NCBI GenBank assembly: GCA_045811525.1
Contig: JBJMTV010000043.1
Location: forward strand, 42,110-106,109
DNA from: VAZQ01 sp045811525
Lineage (GTDB): Bacteria > Pseudomonadota > Alphaproteobacteria > Rhizobiales > Xanthobacteraceae
DNA length: 64,000 nucleotides
Direction: 5' to 3'
Below the pieces are notes generated by a model. That model saw nothing but the letters and a program-made list of their open reading frames with translations, searched no databases and was not told the DNA's origin. A program made the position numbers and the translations under genes. Of this stretch, positions 17,015-25,006 are shown piece after piece (the stretch's first letter is position 1; every line of letters begins with the position of its first letter).

Positions 17015-18358
17015 ATGCCTTCACAAAACGTCAGCTTCGAGCCCATCGTCCACGCGGCAGAAGCGCAGTATGGGGACCCTCCCCCGAGCTTCGCGCGCGA
17101 GCTCGAGCACACGATTGCGGAAAACGATCGCGAGCTGCCGGCCTCGCTTAGCCCATCGCTGAATGTCGCCTGCACCAGCGTTGCCGAGCGAGATTCTGCC
17201 TGTGGGCTGCAACTTAGGCTGCACGAAAACCTGGCCGATGTCGCAGACATTTGGCAGTGCTTCGAGCAGGTCGCAGACCGGACGGTGTTCCAATCCTCAG
17301 CCTGGCTCACGGCCTGGCAGCACCACATCGGCCACGCGCGCGGCACCCTTCCAGCGATTGTCACAGGTTGCGACAGGGATGGGCAATTATTGCTGATCCT
17401 GCAGCTGGGGATCGAGACAACTCGCACAGGCCGGCGCCTCACCTGGTTAGGCTCCGAGCTGTGCGACTACAACGCGCCACTACTCGCGCATAATTTTTCC
17501 GACCGCATGAGCGCCGAGCGTTTCGCACTTCTCTGGCGCGATGTGGTGGACCTGCTGCAAGCCGTACCACGCTTCGGCTTCGATCTCGTCGACCTGCAGA
17601 AGATGCCCGAGAGCGTCGGGGGGCAGCGCAATCCGTTCATGGATTTCGCGGTGGAGGCGCATCCGAGCGGCGCCTATGTCGCCCACCTCGACGCGGATTG
17701 GGAGACATTCTACGCCGCCAAGCGGTCAGCCTCGACGCGCAAACGCGAACGCCGCCAACTCAAACAACTGGCCGAGCATGGCGAGGTGCGCTTTCTCGAC
17801 ATCGAGGACCCAGCCGACATCGAGCAAACCCTCACCGCTTTGTTCGAGCAGAAAGCTCGTGCTTTTGCGCGGATGGGAATTGATAACCTGCTCGCCGATC
17901 CGGGTAGACGCGCTTTTTTTCTCGCAATAGCCAGCGACCCGGCAATGCGGCACCTGGTGCATGTCGGCCGGCTCGACGTCGGCGGCTCCATGGCAGCAAT
18001 CAATGTGGGACTGACGTTCCGCGATTGCTATTACCTCATTCTGTCGAGCTATGATGATGGCGAGCTCGCGCGGCTCGGGCCCGGGCGCGCCCACCTCAAC
18101 GAGCTCATTCAGCGCGCGATCAGCCGCGGCTTCACGACGTTCGATTTCACAGTAGGGGACGAGCCTTACAAGCGCGACTGGTCGGATCTCGAGCTCAAGC
18201 TATTCGATCACCTCGCGGCGGTCAGCCCGCGCGGTCATGCGATCATGGCAGTCACGGGCGTCTTTCGCCGGGCCAAACGGTTCATAAAACAATCGCCCCC
18301 GCTCTGGCGTGCCTTCAGCAAGGTGCGCGCACTCGCCGGGTGCTTTGCCGGGCGCTAA
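17015..18358 (+). CDS. GNAT-type acyltransferase, CelD/BioF2-like
   Basis: A 447-residue protein of the GNAT CelD/BioF2-like family (PF13480). The first half has FQSSAWLTAWQHHIG and LTWLGSELCDYNAPLL, the conserved N-terminal lobe. The second half has KRSASTRKRERRQLKQLAEHG, then FEQKARAFARMG, SSYDDGELARLGPGRAHLNE and ISRGFTTFDFTVGDEPYKRDW, the acyl-CoA-binding lobe. Relatives transfer acyl groups during extracellular polysaccharide or cellulose synthesis. The start at 17015 (ATG) is one option; the frame stays open to a TTG at 16961. A flavoprotein lies divergently and three binding proteins follow, so there is no polysaccharide locus nearby. Confidence 0.82.
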   Translation: MPSQNVSFEPIVHAAEAQYGDPPPSFARELEHTIAENDRELPASLSPSLNVACTSVAERDSACGLQLRLHENLADVADIWQCFEQVADRTVFQSSAWLTAWQHHIGHARGTLPAIVTGCDRDGQLLLILQLGIETTRTGRRLTWLGSELCDYNAPLLAHNFSDRMSAERFALLWRDVVDLLQAVPRFGFDLVDLQKMPESVGGQRNPFMDFAVEAHPSGAYVAHLDADWETFYAAKRSASTRKRERRQLKQLAEHGEVRFLDIEDPADIEQTLTALFEQKARAFARMGIDNLLADPGRRAFFLAIASDPAMRHLVHVGRLDVGGSMAAINVGLTFRDCYYLILSSYDDGELARLGPGRAHLNELIQRAISRGFTTFDFTVGDEPYKRDWSDLELKLFDHLAAVSPRGHAIMAVTGVFRRAKRFIKQSPPLWRAFSKVRALAGCFAGR

Positions 18359-18480
18359 GCCTCGTATCTCGTGCTCCGGGCTGGGCGACGCCTCGGATAC
18401 ACCGGGCAGAAAACTGCCACCACGAATACCTTGATCTTGCCGCCGCTGCACGCAATCTTGCGCCGAGCACGGAGTGCAGC

Positions 18481-19452
18481 ATGGCACGATTGTTCATCGG
18501 CTGGGCAACGCTGCTCGCCTTTAGTCACGGCGCGGCATGCCAGGATTGGCCGAACCGCCCGATCACGTTGGTGGTGCCGTTCGCGGCGGGCGGCGGTGTC
18601 GATGTGAGTGTGCGCATTCAGGCGCAGCATATGGGCGAGCTGCTCGGCCAGACCATCGTGGTAGACAATGTAGGCGCAGCAGCCGGAACGGTCGGCAGTC
18701 AGCGCGTCGCCAAGGCGGCGCCTGATGGCTATACGATGTTGGTCGGCAACACCGGCACTCACGCCTACAGTCAGTCGCTTTACAAGAAGCCGCTCTACAA
18801 TTCGGTGAGCGACTTTCAGCCGGTGGGCTTGGTCTCGGAATCGCCGCGCATCCTCATTGCCCGCAAGGACTTTCCTGCCAACAATCTGCAGGAGTTCATA
18901 GCCTATGCGCGAGCAAACCAGTCGACTATGCAATTCGGCTCTGCCGGGATTGGAGCGGGAACCCACCTCCCCTGCGTGCTGCTCAATGCGACTTTGAAGC
19001 TCAACATCACGCACGTGCCGTATCGCGGTGCCGGCCCGGTGATGCAGGACCTGATCGGTGGGCGCATCGACTACATGTGCGACACCATCCAGACAGGCGC
19101 ACAGCAGGCCAAGCAAGGGACCGTGAAGGGCCTCGCGGTGATGGCGGCGAACCGTGTGCCGATCATCCCCGAGCTCGCGACCACCGGAGAGCAGGGATTG
19201 CCGGGCGTCGAAGCAACTGTGTGGAACGCGTTCTTTCTGCCGAAAGGAACACCCGAGCCTATCGTGCGCCGGCTCAACAAGGCCATGAGCGACACGCTCG
19301 ACGATCCCGGCGTTCGCAGGCGACTGGAGGAGCTCGGCCTCGAGATTGCGACCCCCGAGCGGCGAACGCCGGAATACCTTGCTGGTTTCCTGCCTCAGGA
19401 GATCGAGCGGTGGGGGCGGGTGATTCGCGAGGCCGGGATCACTGCGGAGTGA
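18481..19452 (+). CDS. Bug/TctC-family tripartite tricarboxylate-type binding protein, copy 1 of 3
   Basis: The 323-residue precursor has a Sec signal ending about GAACQD, then DWPNRPITLVVPFAAGGGVD, the standard start of Bug/TctC proteins (PF03401). Other family blocks are VVDNVGAAAGTVGSQRVAKA, APDGYTMLVGN and ITHVPYRGAGPVMQDLIGGR. Family knowledge: the protein captures carboxylates in the periplasm and hands them to a TctAB transporter. No tctA or tctB is nearby. The ATG at 18481 starts the signal; the frame is open further upstream, overlapping the acyltransferase stop. It is followed after 41 bp by a close paralogue. A Cys sits at the signal cleavage region, but the context is not a lipobox. 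Confidence 0.93.
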   Translation: MARLFIGWATLLAFSHGAACQDWPNRPITLVVPFAAGGGVDVSVRIQAQHMGELLGQTIVVDNVGAAAGTVGSQRVAKAAPDGYTMLVGNTGTHAYSQSLYKKPLYNSVSDFQPVGLVSESPRILIARKDFPANNLQEFIAYARANQSTMQFGSAGIGAGTHLPCVLLNATLKLNITHVPYRGAGPVMQDLIGGRIDYMCDTIQTGAQQAKQGTVKGLAVMAANRVPIIPELATTGEQGLPGVEATVWNAFFLPKGTPEPIVRRLNKAMSDTLDDPGVRRRLEELGLEIATPERRTPEYLAGFLPQEIERWGRVIREAGITAE

Positions 19453-19493
19453 TGTCCAGGCGAACATCGCCGCCAGCGTGATGGGAGATCCGG

Positions 19494-20471
19494 ATGCTGA
19501 GAAGAAGCCTGCTCGCCCTTGCCGCGACATCAATTGCGTGGGCGAACACCGCGCACGCGCAGGACTGGCCGGCGCGGCCGATCACGCTGATTGTGCCCTA
19601 TGCCGCCGGCGGACCCGTCGACACTCTGGCCCGCCTGATGGCCAGCCGGCTTGGCGATCTGCTCGGGCAGCAGATGGTGATCGAGAATGTCGGCGGCGCT
19701 GGCGGCATGACCGGGGCGGCACGCGCGGCAAAGGCTGCCCCTGATGGTTATACACTGCTGCTCTCCGGCAGCGCCGTGCTCGCCATCAATCAGAGCCTCT
19801 ACAAGCGTCCGCTCTACAATTCGATGAGCGATTTCGCGCATGCCGCACTCTTCTCCGACTCCGCGCGGGTGCTGATCACGCGCAAGGACCTGCCACCCAA
19901 CAACCTCACGGAATTTGTTGCCTACGCAAAGACGCACCAATCGGGTTTGCAATATGGCAGCGCCGGAGCTGGCTCCGGGATGCACGTTTGCGCCGTCCTG
20001 CTCGATGCCGCCATGGGGACGCACATCACGCACGTGCCGTACCGCGGGGCCGGTCCGGCAATGCAGGACATCATGGGAGGGCGCATCGATTACATCTGTG
20101 AGCAGATTTCGACAGCGCTGCCGCATATTCAGGGAGCAACGGTCAAGGCGATCGCCACGCTGGGCCTCGAGCGCGCTCCCGGGCTGGAAAATCTCGGCAC
20201 TGCGCAGGAGCAGGGTCTAGCCGGGCTCGATTGCGGCAGCTGGGGCTCGTTCTCGTTTCCCAAAGGGACACCCGCAGCCATTGTCCAGCGTCTCGCGAAA
20301 GCCTCAAATGACGCGCTGGAGACGCCAAGCGTGCGCGAGCGGCTGCAAGCCCTCGGGGTGACCATTCCCGCACCCGAGCGGCGATCACCCGAATATCTGA
20401 CGCGTTTCGTCGCAAGCGAGATCGAACGCTGGGCCGGACCAATCAGGGCAAGCGGGGTCAGCGCCGACTGA
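19494..20471 (+). CDS. Bug/TctC-family binding protein, copy 2 of 3
   Basis: A 325-residue precursor with a signal peptide ending in NTAHAQ, and mature start DWPARPITLIVPYAAGGPVD. It shares blocks with the copy before it (SLYKRPLYNSMSDFAHAALF against SLYKKPLYNSVSDFQPVGLV), clear evidence of tandem duplication. The central part reads THVPYRGAGPAMQDIMGGRI. Differences in the pocket region (for example FSDSARVLITRKDLPPNNL against SESPRILIARKDFPANNL) suggest related but not identical ligands. No transporter subunits follow. It begins 41 bp after copy 1 and ends 23 bp before copy 3, so the three are likely one transcript. Confidence 0.93.
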   Translation: MLRRSLLALAATSIAWANTAHAQDWPARPITLIVPYAAGGPVDTLARLMASRLGDLLGQQMVIENVGGAGGMTGAARAAKAAPDGYTLLLSGSAVLAINQSLYKRPLYNSMSDFAHAALFSDSARVLITRKDLPPNNLTEFVAYAKTHQSGLQYGSAGAGSGMHVCAVLLDAAMGTHITHVPYRGAGPAMQDIMGGRIDYICEQISTALPHIQGATVKAIATLGLERAPGLENLGTAQEQGLAGLDCGSWGSFSFPKGTPAAIVQRLAKASNDALETPSVRERLQALGVTIPAPERRSPEYLTRFVASEIERWAGPIRASGVSAD

Positions 20472-20494
20472 GTGCCGGCGCCCGAGAAAACGCG

Positions 20495-21466
20495 ATGCGG
20501 TTTGCCCCGATCAAGCTCGTGCCCTTGCTCGTCGCACTATGCGCCGCACCAGCAAGCGCACAGGAATGGCCGACGCGGCCGGTCAGCATCGTCGTCCCTT
20601 TTGCTGCCGGTGGACCGGTCGACGTGGTCGCCCGCATCATGGCGCCGCGGATGGCGGAGCTCATTGGCCAACAGCTGATCGTCGACAATATTCCCGGCGC
20701 GGGCGGCATGGTCGGCGCGAACCGAGTGGCCAAAGGGCCGCCTGACGGCTACGCCGTGCTGCTCGGCAACCAGGGCACTCACACTTTCAGCCAGTTCCTC
20801 TACAAGCGGCCGCTCTACAATGCCGTCAGCGACTTTGCCGCCGCCGGGCTCGTGGTCAGCAACAGCAAGATGCTGGTGGTTCGCAAGGATTTGCCGGCCA
20901 CGAACCTCAACGAGTTCGCCGCCTATGCCAAGCTCAATGGCGGCCGCATGCAATACGGCTCGGCGGGCAGCGGCTCAGCGACGCATATTGCCTGCATGCT
21001 GCTGGGGGCCAAGATCGGCGCCGAAATGACGCACGTGCCGTACCGCAGCACCACGCACGCCATGCAGGACGTCATCGCCGGGCGTATCGACGTCGTCTGC
21101 GACGTGATCTCGACGGCGCTGCCGCAGATCCGCGCCGGCACGGTGAAGGCACTCGCCACGCTGGGCACAGCGCGCTCTGCGGTGCTGCCCGACCTTCCCA
21201 CCGCTCTCGAGCAGGGCTTTGCCGATGTCGACGCGGAAGGCTGGAACGGCTTCTTCTTTGCCAAGGACACGCCGGCCAGTATTGTTCAGCGCTTCAACGC
21301 CGCGACCGTGCAGGCGCTCGCCCTCCCCAGCTTGCGCAAGCAGGTTGCGGATCTCGGCCTGTTCGTGCCGGACGACCTCAGCCCGGGCTTTCATTCGGCG
21401 CTGGTCGCGCGCGAGCTTGCAAAGTGGGGCCCGCCCATCCAGGCCGGCGGCATCAGCGCTGATTGA
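20495..21466 (+). CDS. Bug/TctC-family binding protein, copy 3 of 3
   Basis: A 323-residue precursor with signal peptide ending in APASAQ and mature start EWPTRPVSIVVPFAAGGPVD. Family blocks NIPGAGGMVGANRVAKGPPD and THVPYRSTTHAMQDVIAGRI are present. It differs from the first two copies at the usual YRGAGP motif (YRSTTH), so its ligand is probably distinct. It starts at an ATG at 20495, 23 bp after copy 2. The convergent rsmD gene ends seven bases after its stop. As with the others, there is no TctA/TctB membrane partner in the window. Confidence 0.93.
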   Translation: MRFAPIKLVPLLVALCAAPASAQEWPTRPVSIVVPFAAGGPVDVVARIMAPRMAELIGQQLIVDNIPGAGGMVGANRVAKGPPDGYAVLLGNQGTHTFSQFLYKRPLYNAVSDFAAAGLVVSNSKMLVVRKDLPATNLNEFAAYAKLNGGRMQYGSAGSGSATHIACMLLGAKIGAEMTHVPYRSTTHAMQDVIAGRIDVVCDVISTALPQIRAGTVKALATLGTARSAVLPDLPTALEQGFADVDAEGWNGFFFAKDTPASIVQRFNAATVQALALPSLRKQVADLGLFVPDDLSPGFHSALVARELAKWGPPIQAGGISAD

Positions 21467-21473
21467 GCGCCTT

Positions 21474-22037
21474 TTACGGCGACGCCGCACTGCGCAGGAA
21501 GAGCAACGCGCTGTCGTCATAAACGCGCCGTTCGAGCTGCTCGAACTCGGCAGGAACGAGAAGCTCGGCGTGAGCCGCCTCCTCGACCACGATGAGCGCC
21601 GCGGGCGCAAGCCAGCCGCCTTGCTTGGCGGCAATCAGCGCCCGTTCTGCTAACCCGCGGCTATACGGCGGATCAAGGAAAGCAAGGGTGAACGGCTCCA
21701 TCGGATACCCGGGCCCGAGCCGTGTCGCATCGCGCCGGAACACTTTGCTCACCCCACCGAGCCCGAGCGAGGCAACGTTTTCCCTGATCAATGCGCGCGC
21801 CGATGCCGCCTCATCGATGAACAGCGCAAACGCGGCGCCACGTGAGAGCGCTTCGATGCCGAACGCACCGGTGCCGGCAAAGAGATCGAGCACACGCGCG
21901 CCACTGACCGGATCGCCATAGCCGTGCGTGAGGATGTTGAAGAGCGCCTCGCGCAGGCGATCGGCGGTGGGCCTGATCGCGCTGCCTGACGGCGCTACGA
22001 GCACACGCCCGCGCAGCCGCCCGCCCACGACGCGCAT
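21474..22037 (-). CDS. rsmD: 16S rRNA (guanine-966-N2)-methyltransferase RsmD
   Basis: A 187-residue SAM-dependent methyltransferase that methylates G966 in the 30S subunit. It starts with MRVVGGRLRGRVL and PTADRLREALFNIL, typical of RsmD, and has the SAM motif VLDLFAGTGAFGIEALSRG and the catalytic motif IV LDPPYSRG. The start ATG at 22037 shares its first base with the stop of the upstream rluB-type gene (TGATG), so the two ribosome-maturation genes are translationally coupled. This is the usual alphaproteobacterial arrangement. Confidence 0.95.
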   Translation of the reverse strand: MRVVGGRLRGRVLVAPSGSAIRPTADRLREALFNILTHGYGDPVSGARVLDLFAGTGAFGIEALSRGAAFALFIDEAASARALIRENVASLGLGGVSKVFRRDATRLGPGYPMEPFTLAFLDPPYSRGLAERALIAAKQGGWLAPAALIVVEEAAHAELLVPAEFEQLERRVYDDSALLFLRSAASP

Positions 22038-23188
22038 CAGCGCTTCTGGCCGCGCGGACGACGGCCGCGGCGCTTCTCCCGGCGCGCCCGTTCGGGCTCG
22101 CCAATGCGCTCGGCATTCCGGCCGACTTTGCCGCGCCTCGCTCCGCCGTCCTGGCGCACAGTCCGACCCGCATCTGCGGCGTGCCGAAAGCCGGTTGCGG
22201 CACGCGTCTGAGCGTGCCTGCCGTGTGGCCGTCCCGAGGCGTCGCCCGCCGACTGGCGCGGCCCGCGGCGCCCCTTCCGATCGGCGCGCGGGTCGTCTGC
22301 GAGGCGCCGCGCGCGAATGTCCCTGGCAGGCGGACCTTCGCTGGAGGCGCGCCGTGCCTCTTTAGGCGGCCGGGGAAACGGGCGTGGTGTTTCCTGATCG
22401 GCACGCTCGATCTTCGGCCCGGAAAAATCAGCCCGCGCCAGCGCCGCCAGTCGCTCACCAAGCTGTGCGCGCAGCGTGCGCGTGGTGACCTCCTCGATTG
22501 CCCCCTCCGGTAGGTCACCCAGTTGAAAAGGCCCGAAGGAAACTCGGATCAGGCGGTTGACGGCGAGACCGAGGTGGCCGAGCACGTTTTTGATCTCGCG
22601 GTTCTTGCCCTCGCGAAGACCCAAGGTGAGCCAAATATTGCTGGCCTGTTGCCGGTCCATCACCGCCTCGATAGCCCCGTAGCGAACTCCGTCGATGGTG
22701 ATACCTTCGCGCAAACGCGCGAGCTCATCCTCGCGCACGCGGCCATGGGCGCGCACGCGATAGCGCCGCAACCAACCGGTTGCGGGAAGCTCGAGCAGGC
22801 GAGCCAGGCCGCCATCATTTGTGAGCAGCAGAAGGCCTTCGGTATTGATATCGAGCCGGCCCACACTGATGAGACGGGGCAACTGCTTTGGCAGCGCGGC
22901 GAACAGCGTGGGCCGGCCCGCCGGGTCGGTGTGGCTCGTCACCATGGCGCGCGGCTTGTGATACAGGAACAGCCGCGTGCGTTCGCGCACTGGTAATGCT
23001 CTGCCGTCCACGGCGATCCGATCGGCAGCTGTCGCGTTGCGCGCGGGCGAGGCAACCGGCTCGCCGTTGATGGTCACCCGACCGGCGGCGATCCAAGCCT
23101 CGGCCTCACGGCGCGAGGCGAGCCCGGCGCGCGCGATCATCTTGGCGACGCGCTCCCCGCCCGCCGTATGACTCTTTTTCTCGGCCAT
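22037..23188 (-). CDS. rluB: Ribosomal large subunit pseudouridine synthase, RluB/RsuA family
   Basis: A 383-residue protein: S4 RNA-binding domain (ERVAKMIARAGLASRREAEA), then a pseudouridine synthase domain with the catalytic Asp motif VGRLDINTEGLLLLTND and RVSFGPFQLGDLPEG. It converts uridine to pseudouridine in 23S rRNA helix 69/80 regions in relatives. The C-terminal 130 residues are an Arg/Lys/Gly-rich low-complexity tail, common in alphaproteobacterial RluB-like proteins and presumably an extra RNA contact. I used the ATG at 23188; an upstream in-frame start at 23239 would add 17 residues. It overlaps rsmD by one base and is divergent from tadA. Confidence 0.92.
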   Translation of the reverse strand: MAEKKSHTAGGERVAKMIARAGLASRREAEAWIAAGRVTINGEPVASPARNATAADRIAVDGRALPVRERTRLFLYHKPRAMVTSHTDPAGRPTLFAALPKQLPRLISVGRLDINTEGLLLLTNDGGLARLLELPATGWLRRYRVRAHGRVREDELARLREGITIDGVRYGAIEAVMDRQQASNIWLTLGLREGKNREIKNVLGHLGLAVNRLIRVSFGPFQLGDLPEGAIEEVTTRTLRAQLGERLAALARADFSGPKIERADQETPRPFPRPPKEARRASSEGPPARDIRARRLADDPRADRKGRRGPRQSAGDASGRPHGRHAQTRAATGFRHAADAGRTVRQDGGARRGKVGRNAERIGEPERARREKRRGRRPRGQKR

Positions 23189-23291
23189 TGCCTGGTGCTT
23201 GCGCTCGCTGCTGCACGCGCGGCGTGATAGCAGACCCAACGCGAGGAGTCAGCAATCGCGCCCCGTCATAGGGGTTGTGGCCGCACCCCAG

Positions 23292-23759
23292 ATGCAGAAC
23301 ACAAGCTTCATGCTCATGGCGCTCGAGCAGGCACGGGAAGCCGGCCGAGCGGGGGACGTGCCGGTTGGGTGCGTGGTCGTCTGCAATGGTGAGGTCATCG
23401 CGGAGGCGGGGAATCGAACACTCGGTGACCGCGATCCCACAGCGCACGCAGAGCTGGTGGCAATTCGTCGCGCGGCGGCGGTTCTCGGCAGCGAGCGGCT
23501 GGTGGACTGCGACCTCTACGTCACGCTCGAGCCTTGTACAATGTGCGCGGCGGCCATCTCCTTCGCGCGCATCCGCAGACTGTATTACGGCGCGACCGAT
23601 GCGAAAGGCGGCGCGGTCGAGAACGGCGTTCGTTTCTTTGCCAGCCCGACGTGTCTGCACCGTCCGCAGGTGTATGGCGGGATCGGCGAGACTGAGGCGG
23701 CGGCCATGCTTCAGGCTTTTTTCCGCGCGCGGCGTTCTACAACGCTTGGAGCGGGGTGA
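23292..23759 (+). CDS. tadA: tRNA-specific adenosine deaminase TadA
   Basis: A 155-residue zinc deaminase that converts A34 to inosine in tRNA-Arg(ACG), letting one tRNA read three codons. The zinc and catalytic motifs are HAELVAIRRAA (HAE) and PCTMCAAAI (PCxxC), followed by RIRRLYYGATDAKGGAVENG, typical for TadA. The ATG at 23292 begins right at MQNTSFMLMALEQAREAG, the normal N-terminus; the frame is open 31 codons upstream without family similarity. It is divergent from rluB, with which it is paired in many alphaproteobacteria. Confidence 0.95.
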   Translation: MQNTSFMLMALEQAREAGRAGDVPVGCVVVCNGEVIAEAGNRTLGDRDPTAHAELVAIRRAAAVLGSERLVDCDLYVTLEPCTMCAAAISFARIRRLYYGATDAKGGAVENGVRFFASPTCLHRPQVYGGIGETEAAAMLQAFFRARRSTTLGAG

Positions 23760-23849
23760 CGCCGGCGCTTTTGGTCGATTACATTCGATCCTGGTTCAGA
23801 GCTGCCCCCGATTCGGGGAAAGCGACATCGAGAATCGAGGAGGATCGAC

Positions 23850-24128
23850 GTGAGGACACTTGCCGCCTTTGCAGTTGCAGTCCTGACGCTGAGCGTCGCC
23901 GGCCCGACCGGTGCGCAAGAGCAGCAGTCGTTCAGAGGGCTCATGGGTAAAGGGTACGACATAAAGGCGGTGACGTTTGCGCGTGGGGAGGCCACAGAGA
24001 ACCGCGAAGTGTTCGTCATCACCTTGCAAAAGGAAAAGTCCGTCGCAGTCTGCTATTTCGGCGCGTCGAACTGGATCAGTCTGAGCACGCCGGTGCTCGA
24101 CGATGCCCGTCGTTGCGACGTTCGCTGA
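23850..24128 (+). CDS. Small secreted hypothetical protein, 92 aa
   Basis: A GTG at 23850 with a strong GAGGAGGATC ribosome binding site starts a Sec signal peptide (AAFAVAVLTLSVAGPTGAQ). The mature part of about 69 residues has two cysteines (AVCYFGAS and RRCDVR) that could form a disulfide, and the phrase FRGLMGKGYDIKAVTFARG. It resembles small exported proteins of unknown role in rhizobia. It is convergent with the patatin gene. Confidence 0.75.
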   Translation: MRTLAAFAVAVLTLSVAGPTGAQEQQSFRGLMGKGYDIKAVTFARGEATENREVFVITLQKEKSVAVCYFGASNWISLSTPVLDDARRCDVR

Positions 24129-24181
24129 GGCATACGTTCCCAACTGGTCTTGAGGGCGTCGCCTCCTGGCGTGCGCTGAAG

Positions 24182-25006
24182 CTACGCCAGCAGCGCCGGC
24201 AAGTTCTGCCTCAGCTCAGCCTTCACCGGCTCAGAGGCGCGCAGAATGGCGCTTGCCTGCAGGAAGTCGAGCGCACGAAAGCTGCCTATTCTCGGACGCA
24301 CAATCAGATCGGGAGCGCCATGCTTGATCTTCTCAGCCGTGATCGCGGCGCCCATGGCGAGCACGGTTGCCATCAGACACTCCCAAGGATTGGGAATGTC
24401 GCGTCGTTGCTCCGTGGGCTCGCCGGAGAGGTCGATGGCAACGACCACATCCGCCCGCCCGCGCAATTGGTCGAAGGGCAGCGGATTGGCAGCACCGCCG
24501 TCTATCAGCACGCGGCCGCCGATCCTGACGGGCCGCATCACTGTGGGCAGCGCGATGGACGCCGCAAGCGCGAGTCGCAGCGGACCGCTGGAAAGGACGC
24601 TCTGTTGGCGGCGATAAAGGTCCGTCGCAATGACGCTCAACGGAATTTCCAGCGAATGGAAGTGCTGCGGGACCTCCTCCGGAAGAAATTGGTCGCAGAA
24701 TTTCTCTGCATCGAGGAGAGTGGCGCTGGCAAAGCCGATGTTCAGCAGATTGGCGAAGGTGCTGGCTCGGGCGGCGAGCAGACGACGGAAAATCCCGGCA
24801 CGATCGTGTGCCATGGAGAGCACGAAACGACGAATTTGTCGGCCAGTCAGGCCGGCAGCATAGGATGCGGCGATCAGCGCACCGATCGAGGTGCCGGCCA
24901 TCGCAGCCGGGCGTACGCCAAGCTCGTCCAGCACCTCCAGCACGGCGATATGGGCGAGACCGCGCGCGCCGCCTCCTCCAAGAGCGAGCGCAAAGCTCTT
25001 GGTCAT
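24182..25006 (-). CDS. Patatin-like phospholipase (RssA type)
   Basis: A 274-residue cytoplasmic serine lipase of the patatin fold. The oxyanion motif LGGGGARGLAHI is followed by the nucleophile elbow MAGTSIGALIAAS (GxSxG), and the catalytic Asp sits in LIDGGAANPLPF. The Ser-Asp dyad is complete, so it should hydrolyse acyl esters of phospholipids or similar. Its ATG overlaps the stop of the upstream phosphotransferase gene by four bases (ATGA), which suggests joint expression. The physiological substrate is unknown. Confidence 0.9.
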   Translation of the reverse strand: MTKSFALALGGGGARGLAHIAVLEVLDELGVRPAAMAGTSIGALIAASYAAGLTGRQIRRFVLSMAHDRAGIFRRLLAARASTFANLLNIGFASATLLDAEKFCDQFLPEEVPQHFHSLEIPLSVIATDLYRRQQSVLSSGPLRLALAASIALPTVMRPVRIGGRVLIDGGAANPLPFDQLRGRADVVVAIDLSGEPTEQRRDIPNPWECLMATVLAMGAAITAEKIKHGAPDLIVRPRIGSFRALDFLQASAILRASEPVKAELRQNLPALLA

